Shown: in pieces, positions 55,674 to 64,000 of the stretch | Layout: the number at the start of each line of letters is the position of its first letter | How positions within the stretch are numbered: position 1 is the first letter of the stretch | Origin: Portulaca oleracea | Taxonomy: Eukaryota; Streptophyta; Magnoliopsida; Caryophyllales; Portulacaceae | DNA: 64,000 nucleotides | Direction of reading: 5' to 3' | Assembly (NCBI GenBank): GCA_029582165.1 | Contig: CM055881.1 | Coordinates: 20,155,594 to 20,219,593 of the forward strand | The notes under the pieces: generated by a model | The model's input: only the letters and a program-made list of their open reading frames with translations | What the model was told of the DNA's origin: nothing | Databases searched by the model: none | Translations under genes and position numbers: made by a program

Positions 55674-56039
55674 TCACTTGTCGCTAGATTTAGAATTCCC
55701 CTCACTCAAGTCAATATGGAATTCTCCACTGGCATGAACCTCCTTCACAGTCTTTTCATACACATCTTCTTCCTCCTCCTCGTCTTCTTCATCATCATAT
55801 GTAGCCTCTTCTTTTTCGTCCCCATCTTCTTCCTCACCCCATCCAAAGGCCCCAAGAGAGCGTGAGACTGGGGCCGTCTTCTTGGCCTCTTCAACAATCC
55901 GCATAATCTCCTCCACACTCTGGAGGGAGAATGTCGGATTCTCTCTTCGGTAGTATGCGGCTTGGTGCGCTTCTGTCAGCTCCCTTGGCAAGTTCTTTAG
56001 AAACCAAGGATGGCTCTTGATCTCTTTGATGGAGATCCT
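55674..56039 (-). CDS. SnRK2 last exon: kinase end, SnRK2 box, acidic tail
   Basis: Encodes [20 protein letters not shown], the SnRK2 box, about 30 acidic residues and the end [18 protein letters not shown]; the stop is at 55674-55676. The acidic part is the region that, in the family, contacts regulators such as PP2C phosphatases. Confidence 0.94.
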   Translation of the reverse strand, partial: RISIKEIKSHPWFLKNLPRELTEAHQAAYYRRENPTFSLQSVEEIMRIVEEAKKTAPVSRSLGAFGWGEEEDGDEKEEATYDDEEDEEEEEDVYEKTVKEVHASGEFHIDLSEGNSKSSDK

Positions 56040-59000
56040 CTGCATAATACACACAGTATTAAACAGACTAAAAGATGCAACTGCTAAATTAGCTCTAACT
56101 ACTAGGGACAACTGTGTAAACGCATGACATCAATTACACGATGCAGAATAAGAGAAATATAGAACTATTAACATATACCTCACCCCCCAACTATTTTGAA
56201 ATGAGAATTTTACCCCAAACAAACGGAAAATTATAAACACCCGACCTAAGGTATAGTTAAAGCAATAAATTTCTTACGTAAACTATTGTTGATGATATTT
56301 ATGCCTACTTTTTCAGATTTGATAAGTCAACTTTAAGGATAAAATTCCCAATATACCCCTTGTTTAAATACTTCGCCTTAATTATTTTCTCTCAGATACC
56401 TTCTACCCTTGTTTAAAGCTTCGATCTGTTTTCCAGCAGAGTGGTGGCAGCCTAGCCATGGCCGGGATGAGGGCTGTGTTAGCAAATCGTGAATGATCTT
56501 GGGTAGGTAGAAGACAGGAGGAGGGCGTGGGTGAGGCTGAGATGGTGACGACCCCGGCAGCCGGTGGCGGCACGACGACAAGGTCAGTGGAGGTTCCCAG
56601 CGCAGCCATCTGTTTCGACGCAGACAGAGGAATGAAGGGAACAATTCGTGCTGCGGTTTTCAGCCCCTTTTTGGGTGTTTTCCAGCACGTTATTGAGTTG
56701 AATTGATGAGTTTTGGGTGTTAGTAATTATGGATATAATTGATTGTTTCGGGTTGATTTGAATCTGAGATGATAAAGAGGTTTCAGATGGGTTTCTGAGT
56801 TTTGCTTTTGATTTGGGTTGAGTTGGAGGGTGTGCTGATCGCGTTTGGGGTGTAGCTAATGTGGGTGCTGGAAGTCGTGGTGGTGGTTTGGTGTTTATAG
56901 TGGTGGCTGGCATTTTGGGTGATGGTGTTCACGGCATTTTTGGTAGCCACTGGATTGCTCTTTGCTAATTATAATCCAGTTGTTTTGATAACTTTGCTAA
57001 CATACCCCATCAATTTGTATGGTGGATCCGGCACTGGCATAAGAAAGTCCACCAGCACCGGCATATTTCTGCTGCGTAGACTCGATACCCAACACCGGCT
57101 GGAGCCCCAAAAAAAATCTATTCAAACTCTCTCCTGTATTTCTGAAATTTATGGTTGCAAAAATGTTGATGGCAAGAAGGAAATTGTCTCTCCTGTACTT
57201 CGAGAAATATAGTATCCAAACCCAATATAACACAACGCCAGAAGCGAAACAAGTCATAAGGGGAAAATTAATGATTGTATCCCACACATGGGTAAGAAAA
57301 GCAAACGCATATGCCCTAACGAGAAATGCATGCAACTGTACTCATACATGCAGCCTCAACATAAGACAAATGATGTGGCCGTTAAAATTTTACAAGCCTT
57401 TTATTTATCTGAAATTCTGAACTATAGATAAGTCACTCTTCAGATGGCTGAATGCAAAACTTTCCTATGACCATGCTGGCTTTTCACTACAACAAGACTA
57501 TAGTTTTCTCTACCAATATATGAAAACCTAACCATTTCAAGTGAAACTATCTATAATAATGAGCCAAATGACCTGTTGCAAATGGTTTTAGTTATTATTT
57601 TATTTTTAGAAGAAAAGGCTCCTGCTGGTACAACCAGTATTGACTGGTAATGGAAAGGTATAATGCTTAGCCCTTAAAAAACCTATTTCTGAGAGGTTCC
57701 AGCCAAAACCGTTTGCTATCCATTAGGAGCAGGACTGTCAGACGACGGTGAAACCAAGAACAGAAGGCTCCTACAAAATTTATGTTTGGAGGATGAGATC
57801 CAAGTTGTCTGGCGAATAAGATCCAACCACTTTACCCCAGAAATGTTTGAGAAGAAAATTTAAATTAGCACATCTCAACCTCAACCTAAATAACATATGA
57901 AAGTTTTTATAAAAAAATAAAAGAAAATAAACTACTTTGATACTATTGGCTTGGCATATGCAGTGTGGCCAAGCATTTGCAACATGTCAAGCTGGACCTA
58001 AGAAACAGAGTTTAATGTGATATTAGCTAGAACCTAAAAAAGCATCCCTCCCTTAACCTTGCTCATAGAAGTATAAACCACAACTTAAGGCAAGGCGTAG
58101 TCTTGACCATCAAGCACTCAAAACACCTAGGTGTTGAATGAAGGTTGATCACGACAAATAAAAAATGACCCACTTTCTGCAAAGACTATCATGCAACCGC
58201 CTCCCCCTTGGACACTTTCTGCAAAGACCAAACTGAAAAGAATCCACAATGACTCTTTGACCTCAAAATACTTTATACTTCATATTTTCTCCCACTAAAC
58301 CCCCACATTTTGGCACCTGAAACTGACATGCTTGTGCAACGCGTGGTCAAAATGCTATGTTGACTTTTTTAGCCAACACGGCTATTATGGAAGATTCCAA
58401 ATGAACTGTAACACATTTGCCCCATCTTTGGCAGTTTCCTAAAAGTTTGGTGGATCGCTAGTATATCTTGGAGTTGCATCATATAGCCATGTAAGCCAAA
58501 AAAAGTCAACTTAGTGCTTCAACCACATGTTGCAGCTACTATGTCAAATTTCCGGAGCCTTAAGGTGGCAGAGGTCTACTAGGAGAAAATATGTGTCACT
58601 GTGTTAACCACAGAGTTCCAAAGGTTAAACTGTTTAGTGTAAATTCTTCCAGTTAGGACCCCAAAATTAAAGGTCATTTTTGCACCAAACCCCCAAAAAA
58701 TAAATAACACGTATTAATAAATGTTGTGCAAACTATGAAGGGCCTTCCTAAGGTAAAGTTGCCGATTGTTCAATTTTCACTTTTCAAAGTCTGTTTGGCT
58801 AAATAGAACCTCAAAGAAGAACTTAGTGAAGCACTTCCTTTTGCAACAGCATCAAACTGATTGGCCAAGGAGGCAAGACACTGGATCAAGTCTGAAAAAA
58901 GATGCCTTGGCAAGTTGTTTTATCTGAATTCCAATTCTTGTCCTATCCAAGTCCTCGTGTTAGAGTATAATAAACAATGCCAACCCACCAGTCTGTGGGA

Positions 59001-62000
59001 TAGTTGTCAAGTTATCATCAATAAATTCTTTTTTAGTTGGGTTCCAATATACTTGAAAAAAGAGAAAGGTCATTTAAGGTAAGCAACAAGTATTACCTAA
59101 ACTTTTTAAAGTTCTTTCAGGAGAACCAATTTGCTAGAAGAATTGAATAGAACTCACATGAATGCCAAGCTCCGTGAGTTTTGCGCAAGAGCCATAGGAA
59201 CAAGGGTGATACCCTACCAAGTCCTTGAGTAAATTAAGAATGTCGTGCAACACATGAAGAATCTTCTTCACAACTATGAGAAGCTTCACTAGAAGTTTTT
59301 AGACCGAGAACTAAGGGTTTCCACATGCTATGAAGCACAGACACGGCTGTTAGTCCCGCACGTCAGTGCTGGACAAGTATCTGACACGGATACGCACGGA
59401 TGCGTAGCAGACACAGGCTGGAACGTGTCAGTTGAAAAATCTCATAAACAGACATTTGACACGCCAAAAACTCACCACGGATGCGCGAATCCATGACAAG
59501 GACACCTTCGACTATGGGGGAGCTTAAATCCTCACCGGTTTCTGGACTGGTTACTTCCGGCAACTCATAGTACTGTAGCTTGTATCCTTACCCGCCCCAC
59601 TGATGGAAAAGATAGCCGCATATTATGACAATTGCTGGCCACTTACGTTTTGCTTACTTGCTAGCCTCGTCTCTCCCTTCTCATGGCATCTCACTGAGGT
59701 TCCCACTTTTATTAATTGGGTTTACTAGAATTGTCTGTTTCGCTCCAGAATATTATAATTTGTAAGCTTCGCCTTTAACTACAACAATTTTCAACTTTCC
59801 TTTCGGCTTTTCCAGGCAAGGGCGATGGAGAGATAAGTAGCTGTGCACGAGGATCAAGGCATAAAAAGCAATGGACTAGTCATTATTCATATTTTATATC
59901 ATTAGTGGCATACAGTTGTGTGAAGCACAGTCAATTTTATTCTTTTCTTTCATACTTTTCTTTTACTCTTCTTTTGCCATCTTTTCCATCAGTGGTACAG
60001 TAAGACAACCGCTACAATGCTACCAATTGCTAATGTAAGATTTTATATTTAAGTATAACACCCCTTTTATGCATAAATTTTTTAGATTTTCAAACAAATA
60101 CAGAAATAAGAAAAGTTTTATTTATAATTGACGAATGTGTCCGATTGCGTGTCGTACCCTTTTTTTTTAAATCATGTGTCAGTGTCATGTCATATCCCGT
60201 GTCAGTATACGTTCTTCTTAGGGCACAAGGAGTAGGCGAAATGGCTGCAGACAATTACCCCCACCATTTCCCCTCCTTTACCTCCACCCCACCCCTGACA
60301 CTAACTCCTTTCATCTCTCTTTCAATTTACATAATATCACCCTTTTTAGGTACGCAGAGACAGCAACTCGATTCTACTGCTTAACACATGCCTTTGAGCA
60401 TAGGCTACCTATTATCCGACATGCCAGAAACCTAACCTTGATGGCTCAATGGCTTCAAGAAATGCAGGCTTGGGTTTCAATTATAAGTTGGGGGAACAAG
60501 CAACACCATCTTTGGTATCCAGAGAGGCTATCTATCCTGCAGAGCCACCTGAGAGGCAGCCGATGGTACAGGTGTCCACAGCCAGTGACATCACGATGGA
60601 AGAGAAACAGATGAGAGTGAGGCTCAGGTTTCGGAGAATATCCCAACTTTGCGCTATAATTCAGATGGACTAGATATTAACAAGCTTATTCATTTTGAAC
60701 TTTCCAAATATCCTTCTCGTTTAAGACAAAAACATCTTTCATGCTTAAATGAATCTTTATAGTAAATTTACCTTAAAAGGCAAAGCAGATGTTATCTATA
60801 TTGAAGACATATGAGACTGCTGACTCATGTTTTCCTTAGGAATGTCTTGCTACTTTAACTACCACAACTGCCAACATTCCACCCTATCACCATCATTCTA
60901 CTTCTCAGTTGTCAGCCAAACACAATTAGCAACTCTAGGCCACATGATCAGCTAATCACATTAGACTGCCAACATGAGCCAGCCTTTGAATGTTGTCATC
61001 CACATCAAATCCTTTCAAATCCAAATACAACTGGAAAAGCTGCTTGGAGAAATCAAATAACAATGCTTCTTTATGGCTTGAATCATGCTATTAACCATTA
61101 AGGCATGGCAATGTCCCCAAATGTAAATGTGAAGAACAAAAGCCATCTATAAACGTTAACTCTAGCAGCAAAGAACACTTACCCTGGATGGATTTGCGAC
61201 AAATATACGAGCAAGAAGCTGTCTGCAGTCCTGTGATATATGAACGTAGTCTGGAATCTTATATTGAACAGCCATTATTCTCTGGAAAAAAAAAGGTAAA
61301 GCAAACAATTAAATTGCATTAAGGAATCTACAACTCATGTTGCATGACTTGAGACCAAGAACTAAGTCATACATTAATAGTCTTCCGGAAATTCTTTGGA
61401 TCTTCTTGATCTTCAAAGGGATAAGCCCCAACCAGCATAACATAAAGCGTCACTCCACATGACCAAACATCTGCCATCTGAGAATGACAATTCACACGGA
61501 TTAAAAAAACAAATCCTAGATTCTCATCAGCAGCCATGAAACTCTGGGAAGCTTGCATGTAACAAATCCCAAACAAATATACAAGTTATGACCTTGCAGA
61601 TGAACTCTTAACTTATTGTGGATACACATGCAACAGCCTATGTTGTGCTTCACTTTTTGGCGATCAGTTCTCAACAACATCCATTTGGAATTCTAAGGGT
61701 CCCCCTAAAGCTCGTTTTTTGCTTGGGCAGCAATCAACAGTAAGATTCCTAGAGAGGTCATGCTCAAACGAAGCTTTGATGGTCCTAGTAGGTGTTCTAT
61801 GTGTTGCAACTTACAAGGAGGAAGCACATGGATCATATACTTTTGTAAATTGTTTGAGGGATTCTTCGCTTTAGCCAGTTGCTTTTTCATTTGATGGGGT
61901 TTCAAGCGAGTAGTGTGAACGATTTGTTGGTTGCTTGGAGGAGAATGATGAAGAAAGGTTGGATTTGTGGTGTATGGAATTTGGTTCATTTAGCTATTTA

Positions 62001-63850
62001 GTGGCCCTTGGAAGGAAAGAAATCTAAGGATTTTTTAGGACAATTGTCCCTAGATGATTTTGAGCTCTACTTTTTCACAAAAGGGTATAATTGAAGTGTG
62101 TTTCGTAATGGTGATAGAAACTTGAAATTTTTCGGTTTTGTTGATAATATTATTGATGAGAGCTTATAGGTACAGGTATTTTTGTACTTGCCCCTTTCGT
62201 AAATGGTCAACTTCCCCCTGTGTGCTTGCAATTTAACTTTTTTACTACTCATCGAATAAAAGCCAGTACAAAAGATTAAAACTTAACCACCATAAGCATA
62301 GGTGTGACTCAAAACCAAGAAGAGTAGAATTATTGGAAAGACCATGGAAACCAAATAAGAATGATACATTGTGTGAAGGTCGCATTATGAAGGTTTTTGA
62401 TGTTCACGTAACTACAATGTGAACTGTAAATCACATGTTGGGCGAGCATATTGTACATTGGTCAATACAAGTATACAACCATTGAACTAACACGATGTTG
62501 GATATCTTACTGATTTATCTGTCCATATGATGCCCATAATACCCACACTTTACCATCAACTTGACATATACATGATCATATTAAATTGGTAGCATTTTTT
62601 ATCAAAAACTTTGTCAGAAATAGTGGGTTTCTAAAACAAAAACTACAACTGCAGGCTACTACACAACTTTTGAAACATAATTTTGCAACCAGTATCGAAG
62701 TCACAACGTGATCCATTTGATTTCAAGGAAAGGGGTTCACAAGTTATAACCACAGGGCGTCTTATGCTAGAATGTAAACACTAAAATTCCTACGCTACCT
62801 TAAAGCGATTATCAAAATTCAGAAGACATTTGAATACAGAACAAAACCCAATATTAAATGCAGCTAAAAAGCCAAGAGCTCAGTCATACACATCTGATAA
62901 CCTAAGTATACGAACAAAGCTATGATCACAAATTCAGAAATCATTTGAAACACAACAGAGAACATATGAGCACACAATCTAACATCACACAGAGCAGCTG
63001 TAGTTTGGCTCAATGTTCATCTGCTCACTTGTTACGCATAATCCACATGACAGCCCATGTATATCCATGTAACGGTTACAGATGCGCGGTGAACAACATT
63101 AAATCTGAAATTGCTAGTTACCTTGCCATCATATTCTCTCCTTGACAGAACCTCAGGAGCAATATACGCGGGAGTTCCAACAGTGGATTTTGGTCTTGAA
63201 TGAAGAAGTGATGACTGACATTCATGACAGACCTTAGTTAATTGAGCAACATGACACACCACACGTATTCCAAAGCACAACACTCACTAGTGCTTATGAA
63301 TCTACCTTTGAGTAGCCAAAATCACAAATCTTCAGGCGAGGTGCAGGACTTCCATCCAAAAGGGTGTTTTCCAACTTCAAATCTCTATGACATATTTGCT
63401 AGAATTTATACAAACAGTATAAGTAAACAAAAATTATTGTCAGACATCAACAAATAAGGAACATGATTCCCGTAACTGTGAAACTGAAAAGAACTCAATT
63501 CCACAAGACTACACTTATACAAAACTTTACCATGGAATGGCAATAGCTGACACCTGATATCAGCTGCTGAAAGAAGTATCTAGCCTGAACATACAGCACA
63601 AATATTTTGTTAAAAAAAAAGGCAAAAGAATAATCTAGAACAGTGCAATAATGATGCAAACATGTTTATTCTTCAAACGATTATACATTTCACAACATTC
63701 ATTCCAATATATTACTAGCTCAAAAGAGACTTGATAGTAAATTATAACCTCATCCTCGCTGAACCTTCCCGCGTTACAGATTCGCTCGAACAGCTCACCC
63801 CCAGCAGCATATTCCATGACTATAGCAAGATGGGTTGGTGTCAACACAAC
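55674..63850 (-). CDS. SnRK2 serine/threonine protein kinase, 3' part (5' exons outside window)
   Basis: Seven exons on the minus strand join in one frame: 63749-63850, 63531-63584, 63306-63398, 63122-63214, 61373-61477, 61183-61281 and 55674-56039, giving 303 aa and a stop. The protein starts at the hinge ([20 protein letters not shown]) and has the catalytic loop [11 protein letters not shown], the activation loop with [12 protein letters not shown], and DVWSCGV. After the kinase domain comes the SnRK2 box ([18 protein letters not shown]), then an E/D-rich tail and VHASGEF. The family acts in osmotic-stress and abscisic-acid signalling in cytosol and nucleus. The glutamate-rich tail suggests the subclass that is weakly or not activated by ABA (Arabidopsis SnRK2.1/2.4/2.5/2.10 type); this is inference. 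About 40 N-terminal residues with the ATP loop and lysine are missing. No break was seen in the part present. Confidence 0.93.
56040..61182. other. last SnRK2 intron, 5.1 kb, with unassigned repeats
   Basis: It is much longer than the other introns (91-164 bp, except the one with the LINE). A GC-richer stretch at 56410-56900 gives proline-rich minus-strand frames that look like captured or spurious coding. 59330-59420 and 60130-60210 share GTGTC/CGTG-rich repeats with 16290-16440. No complete mobile element could be bordered. Confidence 0.45.
60449..60673 (+). other. coding-like segment of unknown origin in SnRK2 intron
   Basis: An open frame of 74 codons includes [20 protein letters not shown] and [18 protein letters not shown], with protein-like composition. 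Another frame continues [20 protein letters not shown] up to about 60760. This suggests a frameshifted fragment of a coding sequence. I recognise no family, and it lies antisense to SnRK2. Confidence 0.3.
61183..61281 (-). CDS. SnRK2 exon: C-lobe
   Basis: Encodes [20 protein letters not shown] and [13 protein letters not shown]. It precedes a 5.1-kb intron. Confidence 0.93.
61373..61477 (-). CDS. SnRK2 exon: helix F region
   Basis: Encodes [20 protein letters not shown] and [15 protein letters not shown]. Methionine replaces the more usual leucine or valine before ADVWSCGV, a conservative change. Confidence 0.93.
61655..62265 (+). mobile_element. L1-type LINE 3' fragment in SnRK2 intron
   Basis: Matches the copies in NBS1: GGAATTCTAAGGGTCCCCCT and GGTCCTAGTAGGTGTTCTAT, the zinc-finger-like block, and a tail with CCCTTTCGTAAATGGTCAAC and TTTTACTACTCATCGAATAA. 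It is antisense to the SnRK2 gene. Confidence 0.72.
63122..63214 (-). CDS. SnRK2 exon: activation loop
   Basis: Encodes [20 protein letters not shown] and [11 protein letters not shown]. The serines and threonine before GTPAYIAPE are the family's activating phosphorylation sites. Confidence 0.94.
63306..63398 (-). CDS. SnRK2 exon: catalytic loop and DFG
   Basis: Encodes [17 protein letters not shown] and [10 protein letters not shown], 31 codons. It carries the catalytic aspartate and the magnesium-binding DFG. Confidence 0.94.
63531..63584 (-). CDS. SnRK2 exon: helix E
   Basis: Encodes [18 protein letters not shown], 18 codons. The donor is ATG|GTAAAG. Confidence 0.93.
63749..63850 (-). 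CDS. SnRK2 exon: hinge and helix D
   Basis: Encodes [20 protein letters not shown] and [14 protein letters not shown], 34 codons. The acceptor (minus strand) is ATATAG and the donor is GAG|GTTATA. This is the first exon visible; further exons lie beyond the right edge. Confidence 0.93.
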
Positions 63851-63927
63851 CTATATCATCAATCAAGTACACAAATCCCAATTGAACCAGATTTCAACCC
63901 ACACAAAAAAATAGAGCCAGTTTACCA

Positions 63928-63951
63928 AAAAAAAAAAAAAAAAAAAAAAAA
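63928..63951. repeat. poly-A run
   Basis: About 23 A on the plus strand. On the SnRK2 sense strand it is a T-run within the intron upstream of the first visible exon. Confidence 0.9.
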
Positions 63952-64000
63952 GACACTAAAGGCAAACTATGGTATTTCACTATAATTCATCTGTAATCCA

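Noticed and set aside
56378..56913. Proline-rich minus-strand frames in the last SnRK2 intron
   Set aside because: They are short, overlapping in several frames and unlike any family I know. They do not fit as extra SnRK2 exons, because the flanking exons join in frame without them.

Overview
The window is nuclear DNA from a flowering plant, probably a eudicot. It has GT-AG introns with T-rich acceptors, an AT-rich background, plant-type retrotransposons and MITEs, and two plant genes that can be read exon by exon. I cannot name the species from the sequence alone. There is no bacterial, organellar or viral gene set.

Layout. Bases 1-13.4 kb are a transposon-rich flank. They hold a possible exon end of an upstream gene (1-43), a Tourist MITE (628-852), a GC-rich repeat block (1.3-1.9 kb), the end of a CACTA transposon with subterminal repeats (2.93-3.28 kb), part of a gypsy LTR (to 4284), a decayed minus-strand gypsy element with gag, tRNA-Asp-type primer site and one LTR (4285-6833), and a Helitron-like segment with a broken RPA1-like gene (9151-11668).

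13965-42303 (+) is the complete gene for nibrin, NBS1, the FHA/BRCT subunit of the MRE11-RAD50-NBS1 DNA-repair complex. I assembled 13 exons in one frame (550 aa). The gene covers 28 kb because its introns are full of transposons: a gypsy element with both LTRs plus two further LTRs of the same family, at least seven LINE fragments all in the gene's own orientation, two members of one MULE-type MITE family with perfect 9-bp target duplications, and a 435-bp hAT-type element with a perfect 8-bp duplication. A second hAT-type element with a perfect 8-bp duplication lies just after the stop codon.

42.4-55.6 kb is gene-poor. It contains a long decayed LINE with a 1.1-kb MULE-like element nested in its tail, a Stowaway MITE, a second Tourist MITE, a foldback repeat and a (TA)n-flanked inverted-repeat element.

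55674-63850 (-) is the 3' part of an SnRK2 protein kinase gene: seven exons, 303 aa, from the kinase hinge to the acidic C-terminus. Its 5' exons lie beyond base 64000. NBS1 and SnRK2 are convergent, with no sign of a functional link. I found no clearly new gene system. The most informative material is the set of transposon insertions whose borders can be read to the base.
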